From: Nymphaea colorata | Lineage: Eukaryota; Streptophyta; Magnoliopsida; Nymphaeales; Nymphaeaceae | DNA length: 64,000 nucleotides | Direction of reading: 5' to 3' | Assembly (NCBI RefSeq): GCF_008831285.2 | Contig: NC_045147.1 | Span: forward strand, 13,742,854-13,806,853 | Part shown: piece after piece, positions 48,192 to 59,400 of the stretch | Numbering within the stretch: position 1 is the first letter of the stretch | Layout: the number at the start of each line of letters is the position of its first letter | Notes under the pieces: generated by a model | Seen by the model: only the letters and a program-made list of their open reading frames with translations | The model's database searches: none | Told to the model about the DNA's origin: nothing | Position numbers and translations under genes: made by a program

Positions 48192-51100
48192 TACTTGAGC
48201 AATAAACCATGCAGAGTAGCTTATGCTACTGACGACTAGCATCATTGCTCCTCGAGTCCAGTCCGTCTTCGCCAGACGAACAGCAGACGTGTGATGAGTG
48301 TGCCAAAGAGAAGAGAGCAGTTTTACAGAAGTGCCTTTATACAGTGTAGCGAGCATGGCGCCCATCACACACACAACGGTGCCTCCCACTTTCACTACTC
48401 CAGCTCTAGTCTTTAGGCAGATGTTCTCCATTCTGAATTAGTCTCCGAGTTACAAGGCATTCTCATTCATGGGAAGCTAACACTTTATAGACGCAAAGGC
48501 AAAAAATTGAAGTGAATTTTACCTTAATACAACGGCGAAGATAAAAGTGAGGACTGGAATGAGGTTGAGGAAAGTGGCAGCAAAAGTGGTGGAGGTACAG
48601 AGGAGTCCGTAGTAGTAGAAGCCCATCCCAATTGTAATTCTAGTCAATGGGAAAGCGTTAATTTTTAGTAAGAAATTGAAGGCAAGAGGCGTCGCTTTTA
48701 GGGGCTGTTTGCCAACAGTAACATTTTGTTTGTTATTACGTAACAAGTGTTATATGAATCTATTTTTTTTTTTTTTTTTGGAGAAGATTCATAGTATAGT
48801 ATAAATTTTGAAGAGGAAGAATATGTAAATGAAAACAAATAGTTCTCAATATAGATATAAGCAATTTTGTGAGTTTGTGTGGTCAACTGCCCACACAAAC
48901 CACCCTACATCGGCCTTTGATTTAAATCTCACCAACGTCTATCTCACAAGGTGAAACGGTTGATTATAAATTCGATTATTTTTCATAGTTGGGTGACTCA
49001 CCCAGTTGACTCAGGATCACCGAGTCAACTCGAATAGCTAGAAAACATGACAATCAGCCAAGGTTGGCCTAGTTCATTCCTGACTCACCCCTGATTCGGC
49101 CCGACTCAGCCTGACTTGTCATGACTTGTTCAATTCAAGTTATTTTCAAACTCGAACGAACGATCAACTCGCTAACTCGGTGACCCGATCATCAGCAGAA
49201 AAAGATAAAAGAGAGAACCAAAAAGGATTACCCAGACAGGGCGCAGACGAAGATCCAACCCAAAGCCGCACATGTCAGCCTCTTCACCTGGTCCCTGCAA
49301 ATAATAAGCATAAAAATGGGAAAAGTTACCATCAAGACCCCACATTCTTTTTTTCTAGTATAGCATCAATTATAAACATAACATGAACATATAAATGTTT
49401 GGTGGTGCGTGTCCATCTGGTTGGCGTGCCCAACGTAATTGGAATATGGAATTTGGCGTATCTTCTGTTCTTTCACGACTAAAAGTGCCCTTCGTTTTGG
49501 ATTATATACTAACCAAAAAGTCATGGGCTCAGCTAAGAAACACTTTCTTCTTTCGTTTTTTTTTTTTTCCTGAAACTCCGCTGGCTTTGGTTTCAACAAC
49601 TGGCCCTTAGAGATTTTCAATCCGACTAATAAATGGATCGGTTCCATATAAATTAAATACACAACATCAGATTTGATTCAGGTCCGGTACCCTCTCAAGA
49701 CAATAATCGATGCTAGGATAGCTCTAAGGCCTAAATCGAACAACTAAAATAATATCACATGGAGAATAAAAGCATTAGCGTTCGACTTTTGGCATCCAAA
49801 CCATGTTCTAAAGAAGGTCCTTCTTCTTTACCCTTCCCGCCTTTGTAAAATAAAATCTCTATGTACTTTTTCTTCTTATAACTTGTGGGTAGCATAGCTG
49901 GTTTGACTTGGCACATAAACAACATGTCTCATGTTCGATTCCCATTAATATTACCCATCAATTGGGAACTTCCAAGGGAGTAGAGGTTATGGTTCTCTCT
50001 CTCTTTCACACATGTCTTGTGCAAAGGGATGTCCACTTTGCTATTCAGCTACAACACCATCTTTCATTTGCTACTGGGTGACTCTGCCGCTCTATCTATC
50101 CACTCTTTCCTTACTCCTCTTATTTTGTTTTACTGTGTTGTTGTCTTGTATATTTTGTTCTTCTATTTTATTTTTAGTTGCTTATTCTTGTATTTAGGAA
50201 ACTTCTTGTCCCCAAATTTTGTTATGCATTCTCATTTTATCGGCCCGACCCAATTACAAAGATAAAATATCCTAATTTAACATCTTGACCGACAATTATA
50301 ATGATCAACGGCTATGATCTTCAATTTTGGAACAAAAGATCACCAACAATTGCATTGGCCCCACATCTTGTTGGGCAAGATTGTGCTTGGTGAAAAACCT
50401 GCTCATTGGTGGGGATGGGTCGTGTATGATCAAGAAAAAAACTGCCATGTTCTTTTTTAGATGTGACATCATCAGCAATAATTTCTTGGTTAAAGTAATA
50501 CAATAATACATCAAAGGATACATGGGCAACTGGTGAGTGATTCTTTGATTTGATGAATTGACCATAACACGGGATAAATTCATGAATATGCATCCATAGC
50601 TTAACTTTCATTTCAACTAGTTGATTCAGAATAATATTTCGCCGAGAGGCACTAACATATAGAAACCCAATTTTGTTTGAATCAACTTCCAAAAAATCTT
50701 AAACCCATCAAATACATGGTAAAATGGCTGAGATCCACCCATTGTGTGGGTCCGTATGGGTGCGCGAGCCCACACCGGCTCCGGCAGTGCATGCAACCAT
50801 ATAAAATGTAACCTCATTAATTTATTTCGCAAAAAATTCATCAACGGAGTTCGAACCTTCGACCTCACAATCATTAAGCCTTGTTTCAACTGATCTACTT
50901 TATGATTCCGAGCTTCCCCTTTTTCTCTGTTATTATGATGCATGTAAAGAATCGTGTATATCATACCATTCAATTTCAATAGACGGATGAAGAAGAATCT
51001 ATCTATCCGAATGACAAGAGAAGCGTATCAGAAGAATCGAAGTACCTGTCACAAAAGTAGGCGAAAGGCGCGAGGAAAGCGGCGGCAACCAGGTGGCGAT

Positions 51101-51311
51101 AGGCCAACAGCGCGAAAATGTTCATCCCTTCATCGAGGCACAATTTGGAGAGCAGCAGCATCCCCGTCATGAATACCTGAACCAGAACCATTCCGGCAGC
51201 CGGCCGGAACTTATCAAGCGACGAAAGGCACGCCATGGCCGGCGTTCCACCTGACGGGTAGAAGCTCAAACAGCTGGGATCAGTTTCGGAGGAAAACTTA
51301 TAGCTAGCCAT
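46676..51311 (-). CDS. WAT1-related protein (plant MtN21/EamA transporter), gene 1
   Basis: Seven exons on the minus strand: 51311-51046, 49294-49232, 48639-48523, 48432-48195, 48033-47875, 47765-47614, 46907-46676 (408 codons plus TGA), GT-AG throughout, frame kept. ATG 51311 (MASYKFSSETDPS) is the first in-frame ATG. Two EamA repeats with about ten membrane helices are visible: VLVQVFMTGMLLLSK, RHLVAAAFLAPFAYF, WIFVCALSG, GFYYYGLLCTSTTFAATFL, IPVLTFIFAVV, VVCVMGAMLATLYKG, then SAWFIAQVKL, LANTLICLIGSLQSAVIGF, FTSGATFCLTSWCVSKKGP and LLVLACISGSIFLGE. A hydrophilic C-terminal tail follows. Family knowledge: WAT1 and UMAMIT members move auxin, amino acids or related small molecules across tonoplast or plasma membrane; the substrate here is unknown. 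Exons 2, 3, 5 and 6 have exactly the same lengths as in the neighbouring paralogue. Confidence 0.93.
46908..47613 (-). other. Intron 6 of WAT1-related gene 1
   Basis: 706 bp, about half of it made of the GAGCTCGA-rich element at 47036-47410. Nothing else recognised. Confidence 0.6.
47036..47410. mobile_element. 'GAGCTCGA'-rich transposon remnant inside a WAT1 intron
   Basis: Dense overlapping copies of 'gagctcgagctcaactcgattaaggctcg' variants, about four imperfect subrepeats, ending in 'caattgttcacccctac'. The GTTCACCCCTA end resembles the inverse of TAGGGGTGAAC termini seen in many plant hAT elements, but the matching left end is not clear. The interior resembles 27230-27660. Confidence 0.5.
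48124..48191. repeat. Compound (AT)n-(GA)n microsatellite adjoining a splice donor
   Basis: AT tract about 48124-48172, then GA tract 48173-48191. On the minus strand the exon 4 donor is GTA followed at once by the CT repeat, so the tract starts at intron position 4. Confidence 0.95.
49886..49960 (+). mobile_element. tRNA-like (SINE) candidate
   Basis: TAGCATAGCTGG (49890-49901) fits a polymerase III A box and GTTCGATTCC (49933-49942) fits a B box, about 31 bp apart. TGGGTA and TACCCA bracket the unit. The T-arm does not pair well, so it is not a functional tRNA. It reads as a SINE head or a chance match. Confidence 0.35.
50840..50910 (-). mobile_element. Second tRNA-like (SINE) candidate
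   Basis: Read on the minus strand: TAGATCAGTTG (A-box-like, 50893-50903) is followed by GGTTCGAACTCC (B-box-like, about 50846-50857). A tail of non-tRNA sequence follows. No clear target-site duplication or tail repeat was found. Confidence 0.4.
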
Positions 51312-52269
51312 TTCATTGCCATCCACCTCGAAAGTTACAGAAAGCGAAATAAAGTAATGGAGCAAAACGGCCAGAAACTAGCAATTGCTCACCGCAAATC
51401 CAGTAAAGGAATTCAACAACTTTCAGTTTTGTGGGGATGAGTATTTGGAGCAAAGCCTCTCCACAGCAAAGAAGTGCGAGGTGTGAACATGGGCGTGGCG
51501 TCTACGCAGAGAAAGCTCCTCGTTGATTTCTTCTGTCTGCGTCAAGAATGAGATCGTCCGTGAGAAATTTTTTATATTGGCTTTGGCTGAGAAACCAATT
51601 CCTCCGATCCAGGGAAAGAATAATTGAACCACATGATGAGAGATTGCTTTTACAAGTATTTTAACAAACATTTATCAGAGGGAGAATTGGGTGTTTGTGC
51701 CAAAGGCAGGAAAAGAGTGTGCCGTACCTCAACAAGCATGCTAAATGTGGTTAATTCCATAAAAACAAGTAGCTTCCAACATGCAAACCGCCATTGCCAC
51801 GTGGGTCCTGAGCTTTTGTTCGCAAGATATCAAAAGCACCCATCATGCTGCCATGTGGGTTGAGACAGCCAGAGAACTGCTCTGCTCTGTACTGTTCTTG
51901 GACTCTTGCAGAGATCCCAAAGATGGTATCAATGAGTAGAACTGTAGAACACAGTGATCAGATGTAAGAGAGAAGGCGAGAGATAACTCTTGTAGAGATA
52001 GATCATGGATACTATTTGAATAGGAACAAAGCAGTGATCATACCACAGACAGAGAGAGAGACCCTGTGGCCTGAATTCAAGGTCGACCTGCTTTGTTTTG
52101 GCTTATACTCAAGAAAAGCTGCAGAAACAGACGAATACACTTGCCACGGATCACGAGCTTCCCGGAAGACCTTCGATCCCCATTGCGCACAAGAAAAGAC
52201 CATTGGCAAAGCCTTATCAAGCCAGGTGGTTGTCTCTCTTTCAACACAAAAAAGATCTTCCTTTTCCCC

Positions 52270-52395
52270 CTCTCAAAAGACAAAGGGAAATCCCTTCTTG
52301 ATGCATAAAAATCAGAAAATAAATGGATCGCTCTCTCAAAAGACAAAGGGAAATCCCTTCTTGATGCATAAAAATCAGAAAATAAATGGATCGCT
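52270..52395. repeat. Perfect 63-bp tandem duplication
   Basis: Units 52270-52332 and 52333-52395 are identical by eye (start ctctcaaaagacaaaggg, end aaatggatcgct). The period is a multiple of three, so an open frame (52016-52423) reads through both as a repeated 21-codon block. I do not think that frame is a gene. Confidence 0.95.
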
Positions 52396-53052
52396 GACAG
52401 TTTCTCCTCTCGTCTGGAAGTGATAACCTGTGCACATCACCAAGGACTTGACAAGACAATACCAGCAGGAAACTTACAAGGTCTCTTAACACATGGCCGA
52501 GCTGATCAGCTCCCTGAAGTTACTTTCACCCTCTGAGAACCAGCCATTTTAATCTGCAGTTGCAATCAGTTCTTACTACCGGCCAGAATTTCAAAAGGCT
52601 GCTGACTCTTGAGAGCACGCACCAGAAGTTGGTAAGAAAGAGATTTGAGCCTCATGAGAAATGCCATGGCAATTACTCCTTGAAGCCAATGGAGAAACCG
52701 CCATGTAAAGACCGGCTGTTCATAAACATCGTTGATGCAGAGCTTTCTTCTTTTTTCCTTTTTTCTTTCAGGGTCCGCTTGTTTCAACCACTGGTTTGAG
52801 ATTATTATGATCTTAAATCGGTGATAAGGTCAGAACAGGTCGGACCCCCTCCCTCTAATTGGACCTTAAATCCATGGTTTCTAATATGTAACATGAATTT
52901 AAGATCGAAGTTATTGAGATCACGATCTTCCAAAGCACATCTTTTTTTTAGTACTACAGCCTTGGATCTTATCAAATGCAACCTCAACAAATCTTAATGA
53001 AGAGCGAAGCCAGAGTTTCTTAGTTGCCATTCTCTACTTACTTCTCCATGCC

Positions 53053-53214
53053 AACGAAGAGGTGTGGGCATTTGCCCACACAAACCGGCTAAAAGCCTTT
53101 ATTTTTCTGTTAAAACTTTATGGTAATTTTTGTCATTTACATATCGATAGTACCTTTCAAAATAAAAAAATTTATCACTAGTACCACTTAAGCAGGATTT
53201 TCTGACGCGGCCCC
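53053..53214. mobile_element. 162-bp hAT-type MITE, older copy
   Basis: Same length as and similar in order to the element at 58213-58374: 'gtgggca-ttgc-cacac', 'ggtaatttttgtcattt', 'gta-c-ttcaaaat', 'ctagtacc-ctta' and 'gattttctgac'. Flanks tccatgcc (53045-53052) and tacatgcc (53215-53222) match at 7 of 8 positions. The terminal CAGGGG motif has decayed. Confidence 0.65.
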
Positions 53215-53469
53215 TACATGCCAGGTACGTACTCCTTGTTTGTCCACTAAAAAGCCTGCCAATTGCTTCATCCTGTTACAAAGCATGCCCACTTCAATTA
53301 TTTCAACTTGAATGCACCAAGCCACGGTTCACCTAACCCGGTATGTGAACCCCTCTAGTCATTATTATTCAAGTTAGCTATCTAATTTAAGACTATTTGC
53401 AGAAATGTGTTAATAAAAGTATCTCATCGCCCAAGTGAAAGCCGAAGTCTCTGTCCTTACAAGAGTCTA

Positions 53470-53550
53470 AGGCTGTGTCGGTGCTTCGAACCAGTGACAG
53501 CCACATACCAGCCACTCGCACAAGCCGGTGCACCAAGCCCTTTAACTTGA
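53470..53550 (-). mobile_element. tRNA-like or SINE-like segment
   Basis: On the minus strand 'ggcttggtgcaccggc' is followed by 'gtggctggtatgtggctgtcactggttcgaagcacc'. CACTGGTTCGAAGC resembles a B box; the A box is poor. Given only as a candidate. Confidence 0.3.
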
Positions 53551-54537
53551 GCCAAGTTTGTTAAAACTAGCAAGCCAAGCATGAAGCGGCCATGTGATCG
53601 TTCAAACTTAGTTGCGTCAGTATATCAATTAAATATATTGCATAGTTCATGGAACAACCTCGAACAAGTTGTATATGTTTCATATCTTAGGTCAGGCCTT
53701 TTGTCTCGTACCGACGTCCTTTATCAACCAAAAAGTATGCGCACATATATAATAAACTCTGGTGTTCATTTTAAGTTTGAAGGATCAATTTTTTTACGAT
53801 TAGAATGTTAGTGATCTTGTGCCTTTTGTTGTTGCTGCTTTGAGATTGAATGGTCCCGGACTCCTAATTAACACAACTGAACAGTGGATAAAATTGGCCA
53901 AGAGAGCAGAGATCAGTGCCCTGACGCGAAAGTTCAACCAAAGGCAGAGAAGCCCACGTTCCGACTTGTCCGTGTCCCCGAGAAAGAAAGCTACGTAAAG
54001 CAAGTCACCGGACGTGGGGACGGGAAGGCTCAAGTTTCTTCAACGTTGAAATGGACCACGCACCTAAGCCGGCGATTTCAAGGGACCCGACTCTAGCCTC
54101 CTTGCCGCCAGCTGCCCACAAACATATTTTATTTCACTAATGGGGCTGTATATATATATAATTCAGAAAAATTATATAGTAAGACGATTCTTAATTTTTT
54201 GTTTAAATGTGTTTTTCAATTTTCATAAAATTAACAGCAAAAAAATTTCCGCAATCACTCCCTTTTCTCATCTCCTAGGTCCACGACTATTTCAGAATCT
54301 TGGTGATGTTAAGGTATGCTCTTCAATTCGGGCATCACAAGTTTAGAAGAGTAGCACTTATGGGAATCAAACAAAATATGCATCGTCTAAATTGAAGATG
54401 CATCGTCTGTACGTCATTTAAACCGACCAACTATGTTACACATCTTAAAGGAAAAAAAATCAATATTTTTTTGGAAAAATGACTGAAACTAAAGCATTTT
54501 TTATATAATCATAAAAAAGTTAGCATATTGACATTTT

Positions 54538-54540
<3 letters not shown>

Positions 54541-54572
<32 letters not shown>

Positions 54573-54589
54573 GAGAGAGAGAGAGAGAG
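54541..54589. repeat. (TA)14 and (GA)n compound microsatellite
   Basis: TA tract 54541-54567, a short A run, then GA tract about 54572-54589. Confidence 0.95.
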
Positions 54590-55601
54590 CACGGACACTC
54601 TTTTTAAGCCACATATGCGAGCCAACTTGTCCAACCTTTGATAAAGGTAAGGTGGTAGCAGAAAGCATCGTGACTATGAGAGATTGCGCCGATAATGTCT
54701 ACCACCATTTGGAACATATGTGAGACCGACCATTAGGTAGCCCATCTTGTAACAAAAATTATACTTTCATTATGTATAATGAAAAGGACTTGTCATGATT
54801 ATTTAAAGTGTGTCAGTTATGGTTGTTGCTTTTCTTTAATTATATACAGTCTTCCACACCAAGACCTTCTCATCGAGCAATTTAATTGTCAAAAAAATTA
54901 TGTGGGTATGATGTGGAATAAAGATAAGTATGAATCATATCAAAATCATTGAATTGATAATTAGAAGAACAAAAAGGCATAAAAATTTGCGGTAGCTTAT
55001 GTTGCGAGAGATTTGTGGTTAAATACAAATAAGGCCAGATCTGGATCTACCTTCCACAAACCCGAAATTTTGACCTTATGCTAATGGGATTTGGTTCAAA
55101 TCTAAAATCAGTCAACTAGATCAACATTACAAAACTATCAATCAAGTTGACATAATTACTCACTGATCAGTCTATAAGTCCTTGTATTTACTCTTTCTTT
55201 GAAAAGGTACATGCAGTGCATGCCTCGTGAACCTTCAATCAAGTTGATCAAAAGATCAGTTAATCATGTATGTGTATTCCCAATGGGGTTTGTGCAACGG
55301 TCAAGGCAGAGGCTGATATGCGGCCAGTATTCATTTCAATCTCCCATGACATTAACCTTCTGCGCTGCAAAAGAGAAGGCACCGATAAGCAAATAGTGCA
55401 TAACATACACCTACCTCGAAGCACCAAAGCAGTCCTAGACCCTAGAGAGATGAGGGGAGGGAGGGGAGCTTCGGCCTTTCAATTGGATGGTGGGATTAGC
55501 CCTTTAACCATTTAATGGGTTATATTTAAGATGATTAGATAATAACTCACAAAGATTGACTAAATGATTAATTATCCTAGTTCTTGTAATAGCAGCCTCT
55601 T

Positions 55602-58600
55602 TCACAATATCTCTTCTTGGGATGTCAAATCATTGCCATTTTTTCCTAGCGCTTCTCCATGATTATGCTGCTCACGAGCTTTGCCCTTTTCATTCATGGC
55701 GGTTTCTGACGTTGAAGAGACGGAATTTGTGAGAGAGTTCCCGACTCCACAACTGTGTCGATTGTCCGCCTCATGGGACGTCGCTTGAAGTGTTGACTCT
55801 TTGCTCTTTCCCCAAAGGAATGCATATAGCCCTCCTATTATGAAAATGGATCCCAATATACTGCAATGACATTCAGCATAGTTCCCTATTAGAAACATAA
55901 ACATGACAGAAGATCTCAAAAGATGGGCCGAATCTTCCATGCAGTTCAAGCTATTGAAGTCATTTCAGATCTTTTATCTACTTAATGAAAGATTGTTATT
56001 GTTCATGTTATGGCATTTGTAAATTAGAGAGAACAATATAAAAAAGAAAGCAAGAAAGAAAGAACAAAGATATCCAACCAACCTTCCAACATAAAGTCTT
56101 TCGCCGAGAAAGAGGGACTCTGAGATGCTCACAAGGACGAGAACAAGAGGGCTAAACATGGTGACATAGATTGGGCCTCGCTTGCTGATACACCATGTAA
56201 TCAAACAAAAAGTTGCCCCAGATGTCAATATTCCCTGCACCAATTAAAATATGAACTTTCTTTAAGAATTTTTAATTTCTTAAGAAAGTGAAATTTTATT
56301 ATATATGTACCGCGTAGATTATGGTAATTAGCCGTAGGTCCAATCCCAACTTCCATGCTGATGGGTCTCTTCTCATGGCAAAGCCAATCACAACTGATTG
56401 CAAGGTTCCCGCCCAACAAGTGAGTGCTGTTGCAGAATATTTTGCAGGATATACTTTCAGTAATTTGACCTGCCACAGTATTTATATCAATTGAAATAAT
56501 ACAAATGAATTGACCTTGTTTCTAATTCTATGAATAGGAAATGAATTCAAGCATTCTCAATCATCAATTTTTGGTGTATTTACGTAATCTTTGACAACTT
56601 TAGTTTCATATTGAAGATTATGAGATATCTTCAAGGGTTTATAAAGGATGTTGTTAAGTTCTAATTCTTAGTTTTTTTTTGAGACTGAACAAAAACTGAT
56701 AAAGGGTAGGTTGGGATTCATCGGACCAGAGGCCTAAGCCCGGTTTAAGAATGGGTCAGGGTGTTACAATCTATGTTACTGCTGCTTTGTTGCTGCTGCT
56801 TTTTGAAGCCCTTGACAGTTTTTCACAGCAATATTGTTCAATTTTTTCTTGAACAGATCCCATACAACGTTAGTCTATCTTTCAAATCATGTCACCACTT
56901 GATCAGATGATTGGAAATTTGTCCCAAAATTTGTGGCCAGTCATCCAATAAATAACAAAACCAATCTAATATTTGGAATGATCGCCATATCCAAAAAAGC
57001 AAAAACCAGCTCTTCTCATATTTTACTAATGTAACAAAAAGGATATGACAATGATAAAAGACCAAAAAGAAAAAAACGTTTACTGCTAATAACTATCTGA
57101 AAACACAGTTCTCAAGTGCATTAACATATCAAAAAAATTTTGAACCTCGCAAAACTTACCTGAGCAATGAACCATAAGGCATCACTCAGGCTGCTGGCAG
57201 CCAACATAAGAGATCCTGTAGTCCAGTTTGCTCTCTCTGCGTTGGCTCCAACTGGTTGGTGATGATGCCAGAGTGGTGCAGGAAAGAGCTTGAAGGATGA
57301 CCCTTTATATAATGTGATCATTGTTGCTCCTCCCACACAGATAATCGTTCCTGACACCTTCACTTTTCCTGCTACAGTTCTTAGCCCTACCTTCTCCATT
57401 CTGCATCGACACAGATATCCATTATCGGTAACCTGACCAATTTAGAGGCGTTCCTGCGTTTAATTTCAAGGGCACATATGCTTCTACTTTTTAATTTCAA
57501 GTCATCCTCTTACAGGTAAAAATCCATTTGACTATTTAACTGGGAAGTTGAATAACAAATTAACCGAGAGAGTGTTACCTCAGAACTGCCGCAAGAAGGA
57601 ACGTCACGATTGGAATGGTGTTCAGGAAGTTGGCTGCAAATGAAGCAGAAGTGTAGAATATACCGTAGTAGTAAAAGCCAATTCCCATGGTAATACTGAG
57701 AAAAAGGCAGTGTAAGTTGCAGGAATGATCAGAACAAGTGTGGATATATACCAAGAAGTGATAGATAGAAGAAGAATATAAGTCATCCAATGATCAAAAC
57801 AAGTGTCGATAAGCTATCCACATAACAAATCTGCCTTACCCAAATGCACCACATGCGAAGATCCAGGACATGGCTTCGAGTGTCAACTTGGGTCTTTGTT
57901 TCCTGCAAGAAAGAGAAATCACGATGACAAAGTGATAAATTAATGTAAGACAGATTGCAATCTCTAATTAACTCAACAAACTGCTATTCCATCTTCATAA
58001 GTAGCCAAGTACACGCGCAGCTTTTGAAGAGATACCAATAATGTGCTCAAGTTTGAAGTTATTACGAATCACATACAGAAGATACAACCTGATGAAATAA
58101 AGTTTTGAAAACTCGAGTGGTCCTTTCTCATACCACCAAAAGTTGCTGCCTCTTTTGCAAAATTTATCATAAGTAGTGTGGAAGCCACGCACTTATCAGG
58201 CCTGTCATCTGCCAGGGGCGGAGGCAGATGTGGGTGGGCAATTGCTCACACTACCCAACAAAAATGTTTATCCTCATATTGATATTTCAGGATAATTTTT
58301 CTTTCTAGTGTGCTTCAAAATTTAAAATTTTATAGCTAGTTCCCTTTACCTAGAATTTTTTGACTCTACCCCTGGCATCTGCCTGATCAGACTTTTAAAC
58401 GTAAGGATTGACTGGGTCTCATTCAACCACGACTAAATCAACTAACAGGATTGATAACAACAACGCAACGACTGTCTATCACCAAAACGAACGGTTGAGA
58501 TCATAGATCGATTCCAGAATAGGGTCGGTAATTGTCTGATTTGCTGCTGCGCTTGAGGATTGATCGATAGCATGAGCTTAGGTTTCCCCTGAGTTTGTTC

Positions 58601-58913
58601 CCCACTTTGAATATCCAAACAAAGTATAAAAACCAAATCTCAATCACTGAAATAAACAGAGAACATGATTCACAAAGTCGATCCAGACCCTCTTCCGAAG
58701 CCAAGAACAAGTGCTTGTTAGTTGTTACCTCTCGAGAAAGTAGGCGAAGGGCGAGACGAACACCGCGGCGACCAAGTGCCGGTAGGTCAAGAAGGCAAAG
58801 ACGAACATCCCGTTGTCGAGAACGACCTTGGAGAGGAGCAGCATCCCGGCGATGAAGACCTGCACGGCCACCATGCTGAGGACCGGCCGGTGCTCCTTCA
58901 CCCACCCCACCAT
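55602..58913 (-). CDS. WAT1-related protein (plant MtN21/EamA transporter), gene 2
   Basis: Seven exons: 58913-58729, 57902-57840, 57695-57579, 57400-57160, 56469-56311, 56234-56083, 55860-55602 (391 codons plus TGA), GT-AG and in frame throughout. ATG 58913 gives MVGWVKEHRPVLSMVAVQ, the usual WAT1-family beginning; the frame is open further upstream to a TGA near 59058. Membrane segments in order: SMVAVQVFIAGMLLLSK, RHLVAAVFVSPFAYF, MSWIFACGAFG, GFYYYGIFYTSASFAANFL, PIVTFLLAAVL, GTIICVGGATMITLYKG, ALWFIAQVKL, ALTCWAGTLQSVVIGF, LTSGATFCLITWCISKRGP and LVLVLVSISESLFLGE. A polar C-terminal tail follows. It is a tandem paralogue of gene 1: exons 2, 3, 5 and 6 are 63, 117, 159 and 152 bp in both. 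Likely a small-molecule exporter or importer of plasma membrane or tonoplast; substrate not deducible. Confidence 0.93.
56470..57159 (-). other. Intron 4 of WAT1-related gene 2
   Basis: 690 bp, AT-rich, containing a T run near 56672. Nothing recognised. Confidence 0.6.
57903..58728 (-). other. Intron 1 of WAT1-related gene 2
   Basis: 826 bp, containing the 162-bp hAT-type MITE at 58213-58374. A minus-strand frame runs from exon 1 into this intron without any new motif. Confidence 0.7.
58213..58374. mobile_element. 162-bp hAT-type MITE with 8-bp target-site duplication
   Basis: Left end CAGGGGCGGAGGCAG, right end GACTCTACCCCTG (complement CAGGGGTAGAGTC). Flanks tcatctgc (58205-58212) and gcatctgc (58375-58382) match at 7 of 8 positions. 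CAGGG termini and an 8-bp duplication point to hAT. It lies in intron 1 of the second WAT1-related gene; an older relative of equal length is at 53053-53214. Confidence 0.85.
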
Positions 58914-59400
58914 CCTGCTCGCCGCTCCCAGCCGCAGCCCCGGCGCGCCGCTCCTCCCGTCTAAAGTGCTGGCCCAGCTACTCCCTGCCCCTAACTTCAC
59001 TCCCTGTTGTCGATCAGGAACAGTGAAGGAGATAACGCACTCAGAGCCGGCGTCATATCAAGTAACGACAGAAAGTTGAGCTTCCATTTTCTGTAATTCA
59101 AAACTGCTATTCAGGACGCGTGTGATGTTGGCAGCAAGAAAGAACACGTTTCTCTTCGTCTTCATCTTCATGCAGATCAAAGCAATCAAGCATACTGCGA
59201 TCCCTCCACGTCATTGGCGGGCCCCGCTTGAGAAAACGTGGCAGGCAGTTTGTGGAAAAAGTGTGGACCCCACAAGTGAAGGTCAAGGCGGTCAATGGAA
59301 AGCGGCTGGCGAGGTCGACATCCACACTGCGGCCGCCGGCCAGTGGCTTCGTCCGCCGCCGTGGGACTCGATAGGTGTGTTTTGACAATCAAATGTAATG
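58914..59400 (-). promoter_or_regulatory. 5' leader and promoter-proximal region of WAT1-related gene 2
   Basis: An upstream ATG at 59087 (read on minus) opens a nine-codon frame ending in TGA. It is in the same frame as the gene, so it is either a short uORF or a former N-terminal extension cut off by a stop. A CCACGTCA motif at 59207-59214 resembles plant bZIP (G-box/ABRE-like) sites. The transcription start is not determined. Confidence 0.4.

Larger units (their letters stand above)
49295..51045 (-). other. Long intron 1 of WAT1-related gene 1
   Basis: 1,751 bp. Holds two tRNA-like SINE candidates (about 49886-49960 on + and 50840-50910 on -). No gene. Confidence 0.6.
51312..55601. other. 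Intergenic region between the two WAT1-related genes
   Basis: Includes the promoter of gene 1 (just above 51311), a perfect 63-bp tandem repeat (52270-52395), a probable 162-bp hAT-type element (53053-53214), a tRNA-like segment (about 53470-53550) and a TA/GA microsatellite (54541-54589). Several short open frames (52016-52423, 53884-54096, 55199-55515) have no recognised domain. Confidence 0.6.

Noticed and set aside
55199-55515. Plus-strand frames near the 3' end of WAT1 gene 2
   Set aside because: No domain; they lie in the downstream flank of a minus-strand gene and overlap each other in two frames.
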